Origin: 34-65-8 sp964516135
GTDB taxonomy: Bacteria > Pseudomonadota > Alphaproteobacteria > Sphingomonadales > Sphingomonadaceae
Length of the DNA: 64,000 bases
NCBI GenBank assembly: GCA_964516135.1
Contig: CAZEWN010000003.1
Span: 124,001 to 188,000 of the forward strand
Reading direction: 5' to 3'
The position numbers and the translations under genes are program-made. Shown in pieces: positions 7,694-17,137 of this stretch (position 1 is the first letter of the stretch; the number at the start of each line of letters is the position of its first letter). Under the pieces are notes generated by a model. The model searched no databases. It had not been told where the DNA came from and saw only the letters and a program-made list of their open reading frames with translations.

Positions 7694-9121
7694 CTATCTC
7701 TTCGAACCGGGAAGGCCCGGCAAGCCCGGCGGCAGGCCGCCGCCCGGGCCACCCAGCCCCGGCATCGCCGCACCCATCCCGCCTTTGCCGAACAGCGCGC
7801 CGAGGCCCTTCAGCCCGCCCATCTTCCTGATCTGCTTCATCGCGCGCGCCATTTCCTGGTGCATCTTGAGCAGCCGATTGACGTCCTGCACCTCGGTGCC
7901 CGAACCCGCCGCGACGCGCTTCTTGCGCTTGGCGTTGAGCAGTTCGGGGCGCTTGCGTTCGACCGGGGTCATGGACCCGATGATCGCGTCCATGTGGACC
8001 AGCACCTTGTCGTCGACGCCGCTCTGCGCCATCGCGGCCTTGGCCTTCTTCATCCCCGGCAGCATCCCGGCGAGCATCCCCAGCCCGCCCATCTGCTGCA
8101 TCTGGCGCAATTGCATCCTGAGGTCGTCGAGGTCGAATTGCCCCTTTGCCATCTTCCTGGCGAGGGCTTCGGCGTCTTCCTCCTTGATCGTCGCCGCGGC
8201 CTTTTCGACCAGGCTGACGACATCGCCCATGCCCAGGATGCGTTCGGCCACGCGGCGCGGGTGGAAGGCCTCGATCGCGTCGAGCTTCTCGCCCGTGCCG
8301 GCAAACTTGATCGGCTTGCCGGTGACGTAGCGCATCGACAGCGCCGCGCCGCCGCGCGCATCGCCGTCCATCCGGGTCAGCACCACGCCGGTCAGCGGCA
8401 CCTCGTCGGTGAAGCTCTTGGCGACGTTAACCGCGTCCTGCCCGGTCAGCGAATCGACCACCAGCAGCACTTCGGTCGGGGCGGAAACCGAGGCGACCGC
8501 CTTCATCTCCGCCATCAGCGCTTCGTCAACGTGGAGGCGCCCCGCAGTATCGAGCAGCAGCACGTCGAACGATTGCAGCCGCGCCGATTCCATCGCCCGG
8601 CGGGCGATATCGACCGGCTGCTGCCCGGCGACGATCGGCAGCGTGGCGACGTTGACCTGACCGCCCAGCACCGCAAGCTGTTCCTGCGCGGCGGGGCGGT
8701 TGACGTCGAGAGACGCCATCAGCGCCTTCTTGCCGTGCTTCTCGCGGATCAGCTTGGCGAGCTTGGCGGTGGTGGTCGTCTTGCCCGAACCCTGGAGGCC
8801 GACCATCATCACCACGACCGGCGGCTTAGCATCGAGGTTCAGCCCGACGGTTTCCTCGCCGCCAAGCATGTCGACCAGCTCGTCGTTGACGATCTTGACG
8901 ACCTGCTGGCCAGGCGTAACCGACTTAAGGACTTCGGCGCCGATCGCCTTTTCGGTGACGGCATCGACGAAGCGGCGGACCACTGGCAGCGCCACGTCCG
9001 CCTCGAGCAGCGCCACGCGCACCTCGCGCATGGCATCGCGCACGTCCTGTTCGGACAGCGCGCCGCGCCCGCGCAGCTTGTCGAACACGCCGCCAAGGCG
9101 ATCGGACAGGCTATCGAACAT
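7694..9121 (-). CDS. ffh: Signal recognition particle protein Ffh
   Basis: Ffh binds 4.5S RNA and signal sequences and delivers ribosome-nascent chains to FtsY. From the ATG at 9121 the product has 475 residues and starts MFDSLSDRLGGVFDKLRG; the open frame extends 31 codons further without family resemblance. The N domain is followed by the GTPase G domain (P-loop GLQGSGKTTTTAK at 108-120, DTAGRLHVDEALM, TRMDGDARGGAALS) and a methionine-rich M domain with the RNA-binding stretch GSGTEVQDVNRLLKMHQEM. The C-terminus is Gly/Pro-rich (GGLPPGLPGLPGSKR). It heads the ffh-rpsP-rimM-trmD-rplS block. No 4.5S RNA gene is visible nearby. Confidence 0.97.
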   Translation of the reverse strand: MFDSLSDRLGGVFDKLRGRGALSEQDVRDAMREVRVALLEADVALPVVRRFVDAVTEKAIGAEVLKSVTPGQQVVKIVNDELVDMLGGEETVGLNLDAKPPVVVMMVGLQGSGKTTTTAKLAKLIREKHGKKALMASLDVNRPAAQEQLAVLGGQVNVATLPIVAGQQPVDIARRAMESARLQSFDVLLLDTAGRLHVDEALMAEMKAVASVSAPTEVLLVVDSLTGQDAVNVAKSFTDEVPLTGVVLTRMDGDARGGAALSMRYVTGKPIKFAGTGEKLDAIEAFHPRRVAERILGMGDVVSLVEKAAATIKEEDAEALARKMAKGQFDLDDLRMQLRQMQQMGGLGMLAGMLPGMKKAKAAMAQSGVDDKVLVHMDAIIGSMTPVERKRPELLNAKRKKRVAAGSGTEVQDVNRLLKMHQEMARAMKQIRKMGGLKGLGALFGKGGMGAAMPGLGGPGGGLPPGLPGLPGSKR

Positions 9122-9376
9122 AGGCTCGCTCACTCCGATGCGGCGGTCGCGGCCGCCTGAATGCAAAAACAGCCGGCGGACGAAAACTCGTCGGCCAGCT
9201 TGCGAACCCCACAACGGAATCCGGCTTGGTCTGAATCCATTTAGTCGTATTTCGGTTCAGGTCGAGGCGAAAAACGTGGTGTCGCAAAACCGGCGCGCAG
9301 CGACCATAGGGTCGTGAGCACCGGAAGCAGACGACACCGCCGTTTGCAGCCCGACATGGACCGAAGGACGGCTGAA

Positions 9377-9452
9377 TGGTGGAGCCTAGCGGGATCGAAC
9401 CGCTGACCTCCTGCATGCCATGCAGGCGCTCTCCCAGCTGAGCTAAGGCCCC
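9377..9452 (-). tRNA. tRNA-Ala(GGC)
   Basis: The minus strand folds into a full 76-nt cloverleaf. The acceptor strand GGGGCCU pairs with AGGCUCC, including the G3-U70 pair that identifies alanine tRNAs. The anticodon stem CCTGC/GCAGG holds the loop ATGGCAT, so the anticodon is GGC. The T arm carries GGTTCGATCCC, and CCA is encoded at 9379-9377. It lies upstream of ffh on the same strand with a 255-bp spacer in which I see no gene. Confidence 0.97.
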
Positions 9453-9502
9453 ATTCAGTCATTCAACGGGCCTGGGAGCCCGTCCCGCCAATCGGCGAGG
9501 AC

Positions 9503-9519
9503 GCGCCCAATATGGGCGC
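9503..9519. repeat. 7-bp palindrome flanked by CCCGCCAAT direct repeats
   Basis: GCGCCCA (9503-9509) and TGGGCGC (9513-9519) form a perfect stem with the loop ATA. The 9-mer CCCGCCAAT occurs on either side, at 9484-9492 and 9522-9530. The element sits between the stop of the TIGR02300-like gene and tRNA-Ala. It could act as a hairpin terminator for that gene, although no U-run follows, or as a protein-binding site. Confidence 0.45.
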
Positions 9520-9535
9520 ATCCCGCCAATGGCAA
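9507..9535 (-). promoter_or_regulatory. Candidate promoter for tRNA-Ala(GGC)
   Basis: On the minus strand TTGCCA (9535-9530) and TATTGG (9512-9507) are separated by exactly 17 bp, about 55 bp upstream of the tRNA 5' end. The -35 is close to TTGACA but the -10 is weak and overlaps the palindrome at 9503-9519. This is pattern inference only. Confidence 0.28.
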
Positions 9536-9543
9536 GGGGAAAA

Positions 9544-9867
9544 TCAGTTATCGTTGTCGTCGTCATCACCGCCGGTGTCGACGCCCAGATCGTCATCGTC
9601 GCCGATGTCGACATCCGCGTCAGGGCGGTTTTCTTCCTCGTCGACGTCGACGTCGTCCAGATCGTCATCGGCCAGATCGCTGTCCGGCTCGACGTCTTTC
9701 TTCTTCTCTTCTTCGTACGGGATCGGCTGCTTCGACTTGAGGACCGGTTCCGGATCCCACTCCTCGCCGCACTCGATGCAGGTCACGGGGTCTTCCTGAC
9801 CGAGATCGTAGAAGCGGGTGCCGCATTTAGGGCAGGAACGCTTGGTTCCCCATTCTGGCTTGGCCAT
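9544..9867 (-). CDS. TIGR02300-like zinc-ribbon protein with acidic tail
   Basis: The 107-residue product opens with MAKPEWGTKRSCPKCGTRFY and a second pair in TCIECGEEW, giving a CxxC...CxxC zinc ribbon. The second half is almost entirely Asp and Glu with a few Val, Gly and Asn, ending DDDDNDN, so it should be disordered and strongly negative. I recognise this as the small family annotated TIGR02300, widespread in alphaproteobacteria and without known function. It is oriented away from aroA, and the 53-bp gap between the two starts must hold both promoters. Confidence 0.85.
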   Translation of the reverse strand: MAKPEWGTKRSCPKCGTRFYDLGQEDPVTCIECGEEWDPEPVLKSKQPIPYEEEKKKDVEPDSDLADDDLDDVDVDEEENRPDADVDIGDDDDLGVDTGGDDDDNDN

Positions 9868-9920
9868 TCACAAATCCTTAGAGCTGCCCACCCGGGCGGG
9901 CAGGGGAAAATCACGTCGGC

Positions 9921-11360
9921 TTGATGGGTGCGGAATCGCCCTCAATCAAGAGCGCCGCGCGCCTTGCCATAGGGCAAGGGCGCTGTCAAAAGCCGCGCGC
10001 TTCAGCCCACCTGCCACGAAAGTCCCGCCGCTTGGCCGATCTTCCCGCCCCCCGTCGTTTCCTGCCGCAAGGCCCGCTGCGTGGCCGCATTCGCGTGCCG
10101 GGCGACAAGTCTATCAGTCACCGTTCGCTGATGCTGGGCGCGCTGGCGGTGGGCGAAACGCGTGTGTCTGGTTTGCTCGAGGGGGAGGACGTGCTCGCCA
10201 CCGCCGCCGCGATGCGGCAGATGGGCGCGACGATCGAGCGGCAAGGCGATGCCTGGTCGATCCACGGCGTTGGCGTAGGCGCGCTGGTGGAGCCGCGCGA
10301 ACCGCTCGACATGGGCAACTCGGGCACTTCGACCCGGCTGTTGATGGGGCTGGTAGCCAGCCACGCCATTACCGCGACATTCGTTGGCGATGCCAGCCTT
10401 TCGAGGCGACCGATGGCCAGGGTGATTGATCCGCTTGCGCTGATGGGCGCCGGTTTTGCCCCTTCTCCCGGCGGTACGCTGCCATTGACGATGGCGGGCA
10501 CCTATCCCGCCGTGCCGATCGAATACCGACTGCCAGTAGCGAGCGCGCAGGTGAAAAGCGCCGTGCTGCTCGCCGGGCTCAATACGCCAGGCATCACTAC
10601 CGTGATCGAGCCGGTGCCCACCCGCGACCATTCCGAACGGATGCTGCGCGGGTTCGGCGCGGAGCTGGAGGTTCAGGAGATGGGCGGCGAGCGGATCATC
10701 CGCATTCACGGCGATGCCGAGCTGCTCCCGCAAACCATCGAAGTGCCTGGCGATCCGAGTTCCGCCGCGTTCTTCATCGTGGCCGCCACCCTGGTGGATG
10801 GCAGCGACCTGACCATCGAAAACGTCGGGCTCAATCCCACCCGCGCAGGACTGGTTACGGTGCTGCGCCAGATGGGCGCGAACATCGACGAACTGAACCC
10901 GCGCGAGGTTGGCGGCGAACCGGTCGCGGATCTGCGCGTGCGCCACGCACCGCTTACCGGCATCGATGTCGACCCCACCTTCGCCCCGAGCATGATCGAC
11001 GAGTTTCCGGTGCTGTTCGTCGCCGCCGCGCTGGCCAGCGGCACCACCCGCACCAGCGGCCTGGATGAACTGCGCGTCAAGGAATCGGATCGCCTCACCG
11101 CCATGGCCGATGCCTTGACTCTCGCTGGCGCGCGCGTGAACGAGACGGCTGACGGCCTGACGATCGAAGGCACCGGCGGCGCCCCCCTGGTGGGCACAGG
11201 CGAGACAGGGCAGGTCACCACCCACCTCGACCACCGCATTGCGATGAGCATGGCGGTGGCGGGGATCGCGAGCGTGGAAGGCATCGCGATCGACGACAGC
11301 CGCCCGATCGCGACCAGCTTCCCGAATTTCATCTCGCTTCTGGAAACCGTTACCGCATGA
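9921..11360 (+). CDS. aroA: 3-phosphoshikimate 1-carboxyvinyltransferase (EPSP synthase)
   Basis: AroA joins phosphoenolpyruvate to shikimate-3-phosphate in the aromatic amino acid pathway. The recognisable protein begins at GPLRGRIRVPGDKSISHRS, followed by the substrate-binding DMGNSGTSTRLLMGL, LPVASAQVKSAVLLAGL and, near the C-terminus, DELRVKESDRLTAMA. The start is uncertain: the ATG at 9921 adds about 45 residues before the family core. Part of that, around AIGQGRCQKPRA, looks like untranslated sequence, and a TTG at 10032 is an alternative that removes 37 codons. The core has normal length. The stop overlaps the next gene's ATG by 4 bp. Confidence 0.95.
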   Translation: MMGAESPSIKSAARLAIGQGRCQKPRASAHLPRKSRRLADLPAPRRFLPQGPLRGRIRVPGDKSISHRSLMLGALAVGETRVSGLLEGEDVLATAAAMRQMGATIERQGDAWSIHGVGVGALVEPREPLDMGNSGTSTRLLMGLVASHAITATFVGDASLSRRPMARVIDPLALMGAGFAPSPGGTLPLTMAGTYPAVPIEYRLPVASAQVKSAVLLAGLNTPGITTVIEPVPTRDHSERMLRGFGAELEVQEMGGERIIRIHGDAELLPQTIEVPGDPSSAAFFIVAATLVDGSDLTIENVGLNPTRAGLVTVLRQMGANIDELNPREVGGEPVADLRVRHAPLTGIDVDPTFAPSMIDEFPVLFVAAALASGTTRTSGLDELRVKESDRLTAMADALTLAGARVNETADGLTIEGTGGAPLVGTGETGQVTTHLDHRIAMSMAVAGIASVEGIAIDDSRPIATSFPNFISLLETVTA

Positions 11361-11623
11361 CCATCGCCCTCGATCCGCAGGTCGCGAACTGGATCGGCTT
11401 TGCCGGAACGTTCTGCATCATCGCGGCATACGCATACCTGACCTTCGTGGATGTGCCGAACCCGTTCCTCCTTCACGGCACCAACCTGGCGGGCGCGGCC
11501 ATGCTGACCGTATCGCTGCTGGTTCATACCAACCTCGCGAGCCTGGTGCTGGAAGGCTTTTGGGCCGCGATTGCAGTCTCCGGGCTGGTCAAGGCGGTAC
11601 GCACGCGGCGGTTGCAGCCATGA
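11357..11623 (+). CDS. Small membrane protein, CBU_0592-like
   Basis: The 88-residue product has three hydrophobic stretches (about residues 11-30, 43-57 and 62-80) and ends in a short basic tail RTRRLQP. The start NWIGFAGTFCIIAAYAYL and the motif HGTNLAGAAML resemble the family named after Coxiella CBU_0592, membrane proteins without assigned function. It is tightly coupled: its ATG overlaps the aroA stop and its TGA overlaps the cmk ATG, each by 4 bp or less, so translation runs through aroA, this gene and cmk. Confidence 0.78.
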   Translation: MTIALDPQVANWIGFAGTFCIIAAYAYLTFVDVPNPFLLHGTNLAGAAMLTVSLLVHTNLASLVLEGFWAAIAVSGLVKAVRTRRLQP

Positions 11624-12240
11624 TCATCGCCGTCGATGGCCCCACCGCATCGGGCAAAGGTACGATCGCGCGTAAATTGGCGCAGAGATATGGCCTGCCG
11701 CATCTCGATACCGGACTGCTTTACCGCGCGGTCGGGCGACAAGTGGCGCTGAACCGCGGCGACCCGAATGACCCGGGAGACGCGCTCGCGGCAACGGATT
11801 TTCCGGAAAGCCTCCTCGACGATCCTGTGCTGCGTAGCGAGGAAACGGGGGGGCTCGCCAGCCGGGTTTCGGTCCATCCGGCCGTGCGCGAGGCGCTGTT
11901 CCTGCGCCAGCGGGCATTCGCGGTCCAGCCGGAGGGGGCGGTACTGGACGGACGCGACATCGGCACGGTAATCGCGCCGGAAGCACAGGTGAAGTTGTTC
12001 GTCACCGCCAGCGTAGAGGCGCGTGCGCTGCGCCGATTTCGCGAGATGGAAGCGCGCGGCGTTGCCACCACGCTGGAGACGATTGCCCAGGACCTGCATC
12101 GACGCGATGCCCGCGACGCGGGCCGCAAGGAGGCACCATTGCGCGTCGCCGACGGCGCGTTCGTGATCGACACCACGGCGATGACCCGCGAGCAGGCGCT
12201 CGCCGCTGCGGTCGAGGCGGTCGAACAGGCTTCGCGATGA
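11620..12240 (+). CDS. cmk: Cytidylate kinase
   Basis: Cmk phosphorylates CMP and dCMP. From the ATG at 11620, which overlaps the preceding TGA, the product has 206 residues. The P-loop is VDGPTASGKGTIARKLA, followed by LDTGLLYRAVGRQ, the substrate-binding LDGRDIGTVIAPEA and the lid-region RRDARDAGRKEAPL, ending in a region that fits the family (VIDTTAMTREQAL). The aroA-cmk-rpsA order is a common bacterial arrangement. A 231-bp gap follows before rpsA. Confidence 0.95.
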   Translation: MIIAVDGPTASGKGTIARKLAQRYGLPHLDTGLLYRAVGRQVALNRGDPNDPGDALAATDFPESLLDDPVLRSEETGGLASRVSVHPAVREALFLRQRAFAVQPEGAVLDGRDIGTVIAPEAQVKLFVTASVEARALRRFREMEARGVATTLETIAQDLHRRDARDAGRKEAPLRVADGAFVIDTTAMTREQALAAAVEAVEQASR

Positions 12241-12471
12241 CCGGCCACTGGCCGCTTTCGCTTGCTTTCGCAGGCGGTTTCGCCTAGGCGCGCGCCCGTC
12301 CATTCCAGCAACTGCCAGAACGGACCTTCGCCGCGGCAATCGGCCCGGCGGGGATACGGCCCTCTTGGCCCGCTTCCAACCTTCCCACCCGGGAGGGGCG
12401 GCAATCCCGCCGCAGCGGAGAAAGACCCCGGTAGAACCGGTGGCCGGTAGCAAACGTGAAGGAACGCAACC

Positions 12472-14187
<1,716 letters not shown>

Positions 14188-14212
14188 TCCTTTCAATCTT
14201 GCGATCATCACC

Positions 14213-14250
14213 AAAAGGCCCGTCCTCCCGACCGGGAGGGCGGGCCTTTT
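14213..14250 (+). terminator. Rho-independent terminator after rpsA
   Basis: Two nested stems are visible: AAAAGGCCCG at 14213-14222 pairs with CGGGCCTTTT at 14241-14250, and inside it CCTCCCG pairs with CGGGAGG. The right arm ends in T residues. It lies 25 bp after the rpsA stop and before gloB, and the A-run on its left could let it work in both directions. Confidence 0.93.
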
Positions 14251-14282
14251 CTATACCGTAATCGCGCCGTAGGATGTCGCCC

Positions 14283-15041
14283 ATGCTCCACGTCCACCAG
14301 TTCCCGTGCCTTAGCGACAACTACGGCTTTCTCCTCCACGATCCCGCCAGCGGCGAGACCGCTGCAATCGACACACCAGATGGTGCCGAATACCTCCGGC
14401 AGGCGGAGGCCAAGGGATGGCAGATCACGCAGATATGGAACACTCACTGGCATCCCGACCATGCGGGCGGGAACGGGGCAATTGTCGCAGCGACCGGCGC
14501 GACGGTCACTGCCCCCGCGGAAGTCGAAAAGCTCTCGCCGATCGACACCGTGGTCGGCAACGGCGACACGGTGTGCCTGGGCGACTGGCAAGCGCGCGTG
14601 ATTGACGTCTCGGGCCATACCAAAGGCCACATCGCCTACCATCTGGCCGAAGCGAGCATTGCATTCGTCGGCGACAGTGTGTTCGCGCTGGGGTGTGGGC
14701 GGATGTTCGAGGGCGAGCCGCAGCAGTTCTGGAACAGCCTCGACCGGATTCGCCAGCTACCGCCCGAAACGCTGCTCTATTGCGCCCATGAATATACGCA
14801 ATCGAACGCGCGGTTCGCGCTCCATGCCGATCCGGACAATGTCGAACTGCAGCTTTATTCCGCCGATATCGACGCCCATCGTGCGCGGGGCGAGCCGACC
14901 GTGCCAGCACGCCTTGCGCGCGAGCTCGCCACCAACCCGTTCCTGCGCGCCGACCGCGAGGACTTGCGCGATCGCTGGGGCGGCGCGACACCCGCCGAAA
15001 CCTTTGCCCGGCTTCGTGCCGCCAAGGACAACTTCGCCTGA
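14283..15041 (+). CDS. gloB: Hydroxyacylglutathione hydrolase (glyoxalase II)
   Basis: GloB hydrolyses S-lactoylglutathione to lactate and glutathione, the second step of methylglyoxal detoxification. The product (252 residues from the ATG at 14283, which has AGGA about 9 bp upstream; an ATG at 14274 is also possible) is a metallo-beta-lactamase fold. Visible metal ligands are NTHWHPDHAGG, VSGHTKGHIAYHL and GDSVFALGCGRMFEG; the substrate-binding YCAHEYTQSNARFAL and the C-terminal NPFLR also fit. It stands alone between the rpsA terminator and the convergent flavodoxin gene. Confidence 0.93.
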   Translation: MLHVHQFPCLSDNYGFLLHDPASGETAAIDTPDGAEYLRQAEAKGWQITQIWNTHWHPDHAGGNGAIVAATGATVTAPAEVEKLSPIDTVVGNGDTVCLGDWQARVIDVSGHTKGHIAYHLAEASIAFVGDSVFALGCGRMFEGEPQQFWNSLDRIRQLPPETLLYCAHEYTQSNARFALHADPDNVELQLYSADIDAHRARGEPTVPARLARELATNPFLRADREDLRDRWGGATPAETFARLRAAKDNFA

Positions 15042-15056
15042 TCGGCCACGCGCCGC

Positions 15057-15665
15057 TCAGCCCGGATAAGGATCGGCCTTCAGCAGCTTGGCCAGATGCG
15101 CCGCGTTGGTGGCAACCATCTTGGCGGTCTCCGTAACCTTCCTGGGCGTCCTGTCGAGATCCTTGAAATCGGTCGAACCCATTGCCTCGCCCACCCAATA
15201 GCAGGCCGCCACTGCCGGGATCGTCCAGCCGGTATCGTTGAGGCTCTGGAACAGCTGCGCGGAAGAGAAATGGGCGCCATCTTCATTGCCAACGATCGCC
15301 GCGACCGCGACCTTGCCGTAGCTTGGCATCCGGCCCTCATCATCGGTCTCGTCGAGAAAGGCATCCATCCGCTCGAGCACCCGCTTGGCGATGGAACTTA
15401 CTTGCCCCATCCAGATCGGGCCACCGAAGATAAGGATGTCGTGGGCGAGAATCTTTTCTCGGAGCGCGGGCCAGGCGTCTCCTTTGCCCTCATCCGAAGT
15501 CACGCCAGGGTACACGTCGTGATCAGCGATGCGAATGGTCTCGCTCAACTCCACCCCGGCGGAGGCAAAGTGCTTCGCCATCACGGCGATCATGACGTCG
15601 GTCGAGCTTTCCTCGCCGTCGGATTTCTTCAAAGTGCAATTGAGCGCGATTGCAGAAAGGGCCAC
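15057..15665 (-). CDS. Flavodoxin-fold NAD(P)H-dependent oxidoreductase
   Basis: I start at the GTG at 15665, preceded by AGGAG, giving 202 residues beginning (M)ALSAIALNCTLKKSDG. This is the first strand and phosphate loop of the NADPH-dependent FMN reductase or flavodoxin family. The second FMN-contacting loop is visible as ILIFGGPIWMGQVSSIAKRVLER. The substrate is unknown; family members reduce flavins, quinones or azo compounds. It lies on the same strand just beyond the F0 ATP synthase genes, 61 bp after atpF, and could be transcribed with them by read-through. Confidence 0.84.
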   Translation of the reverse strand: MALSAIALNCTLKKSDGEESSTDVMIAVMAKHFASAGVELSETIRIADHDVYPGVTSDEGKGDAWPALREKILAHDILIFGGPIWMGQVSSIAKRVLERMDAFLDETDDEGRMPSYGKVAVAAIVGNEDGAHFSSAQLFQSLNDTGWTIPAVAACYWVGEAMGSTDFKDLDRTPRKVTETAKMVATNAAHLAKLLKADPYPG

Positions 15666-15726
15666 GGGATTCTCCTGCTGATGCAGGAAGAAGCCATGGC
15701 CCCGTAACCGGTTCCGGGATTGGATA

Positions 15727-16296
15727 TCAGATCGAGGCGATGACCTCGTCGGCCAGCTTCGCGTCAGCGCTGGCATCGTGCTTGTCGGCGATCAGTTTAC
15801 GCGCGGCACCGGCAGCGGCGGTGGCGGCCTTGGCGCGGACGCTCTCCACCGCTTCGCGTTCGGCGGCGGCGATCTTGTCCTGCGCCATTTTCTGTCGGCG
15901 CGCGACCATCGCCGTGCTGTCAGCTTCGGCCTTGGCGACAATCGCGTCGGCCTCGCGCCGGGCGTTGTCCATCATTGCCTCGGCATCCTTCTCCGCGCCA
16001 GCGATCTTGGCGGAGTATTCGTTACGCAGCGCCTCGGCTTCCGCGCGCAGGGCCTTCGCCTCGTCAAGTTGCGCCTTGATCGCCGCAATCCTGGCATCCA
16101 GCCCGCCGGTGATCATGCCGGGCACTTTCTTCCAAACCATAACCAGGATCAGGACCAGCATCGCGATCGACACGATCTGATAGGGCGCGAGGCCGAACAG
16201 TTCGGGCTCGACGTGCTTGCCTGCGTCGGCATCGACCTCGACCACACCAGCCTCGGCAGGCGTCGTGGCGATCACTTCGGGCAAGTTGTTAGCCAT
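15727..16296 (-). CDS. atpF: ATP synthase F0 subunit b
   Basis: The 189-residue product has a short N-terminal tail, one transmembrane segment (about residues 40-55, IVSIAMLVLILVMVW) and a long Ala/Glu/Lys-rich helix (LDEAKALRAEAEALRNEY) of the peripheral stalk, as expected of subunit b. The N-terminal extension of about 35 residues (acidic, EVDADAGKHVEPE) is typical for one of the two b-type subunits in alphaproteobacteria. It overlaps the upstream b' gene by 8 bp and is the last F0 gene of this leftward operon. Confidence 0.93.
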   Translation of the reverse strand: MANNLPEVIATTPAEAGVVEVDADAGKHVEPELFGLAPYQIVSIAMLVLILVMVWKKVPGMITGGLDARIAAIKAQLDEAKALRAEAEALRNEYSAKIAGAEKDAEAMMDNARREADAIVAKAEADSTAMVARRQKMAQDKIAAAEREAVESVRAKAATAAAGAARKLIADKHDASADAKLADEVIASI

Positions 16297-16783
16297 TGGC
16301 CATCGCTTCCTTCACGGCGGACTTCGCGGCCGGCTTGGTAACTTTCACACCCGCCAGACGCTGGACAATATCCTGTGCCGCCTCGACGGCGACATCCTCG
16401 ATCTCAGCAAGCGCCGAGGTGCGCGCGGCGGCGATTTCCGTCTCCGCCTCGGTCAGTTTCTTGTCGAGGCGCTTCTGCGCCGCAGCGAGCTTCTTCTCGC
16501 TCGCCGCCGCGGCGTCGGCCTTGGCGCGCGAGACGAGCTCCTGCGCAGCGGCGCGATTGGCGTTTTCGCGCTGACGCCACGCCTCTTCCTCCGCATCCGC
16601 CTGCGTCCTGGCCGCAGTGGCAGCGGCAAGATCGGCGGCGATCTGGCCGTCACGCTCGGCGACGGTCGCCATCACGCGCGGCACCATGCCCCGGCCGACG
16701 ACAAAAAACACGAAGCCGAAGAACACCAGCAGCCAGAATATCTGGCTGGCATAGGTTTCCGCGAGCTGGGCTATCTGGGGCAT
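16289..16783 (-). CDS. ATP synthase F0 subunit b' (second b-type subunit)
   Basis: From the ATG at 16783 (MPQIAQLAETYASQIFW) the product has 164 residues: a transmembrane helix from about residue 14 to 34 (QIFWLLVFFGFVFFVVGRGM) and a long charged, Ala-rich coiled coil. Two different b-type subunits in tandem are normal for alphaproteobacteria, where they form a heterodimeric stalk; the two here share design but little sequence. The longer open frame upstream (20 codons) lacks family support. It lies 79 bp after atpE. Nomenclature varies between atpF', atpF2 and atpG. Confidence 0.92.
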   Translation of the reverse strand: MPQIAQLAETYASQIFWLLVFFGFVFFVVGRGMVPRVMATVAERDGQIAADLAAATAARTQADAEEEAWRQRENANRAAAQELVSRAKADAAAASEKKLAAAQKRLDKKLTEAETEIAAARTSALAEIEDVAVEAAQDIVQRLAGVKVTKPAAKSAVKEAMANG

Positions 16784-16862
16784 TGGAGGACGACCTCGGG
16801 CAAACGCGGTTTCAGGCGGGCGACGGCAGGAATGTCCCCGCACGCCGCCCGGATGTCAGCTG

Positions 16863-17090
16863 TCAGGCGACGAAGATCAGGATCATCGCAACGACGAACG
16901 CCAGCAGCCCGAGGAGTTCGGCAGCGGCGAAGCCGATGAACAGGCGGCCCTGCTGGCCGTCGGCTGCACCGGGGTTACGCAGCGCGCTCTCGAGGAACGA
17001 GCCGAAGACGTTACCCACGCCGATGGCGGCCATGCCGGCACCGATCGCGGCGAGACCTGCGCCGACGAGCTTTGCAGCTTCTACTTCCAT
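16863..17090 (-). CDS. atpE: ATP synthase F0 subunit c
   Basis: The 75-residue proteolipid has two hydrophobic helices joined by the conserved polar loop around ALRNPGAADGQQ. The first helix is Gly/Ala-rich (GAGLAAIGAGMAAIGVG), as needed for close packing in the c-ring, and the second carries the ion-binding carboxylate Glu58 in GFAAAELLGLLAF. I see no sodium-type signature, so a proton ring is the likely case. A purine-rich GGAG-like site precedes the ATG. Confidence 0.96.
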   Translation of the reverse strand: MEVEAAKLVGAGLAAIGAGMAAIGVGNVFGSFLESALRNPGAADGQQGRLFIGFAAAELLGLLAFVVAMILIFVA

Positions 17091-17137
17091 TTGAAACTCC
17101 TTTGGATTTAACAGGTTGAAACGGGTTGTTCGAAAAT

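Noticed and set aside
7028..9160. A 710-codon open frame on the plus strand opposite ffh and rpsP
   Set aside because: It is His/Arg/Leu-rich shadow sequence with no domain, produced by the GC-rich codon use of the real minus-strand genes.
9301..9345. Possible 4.5S SRP RNA near ffh, because of a GGAAGCAG-like string
   Set aside because: The conserved GGAAGGAAGCAG apical loop and the long stem are not present.
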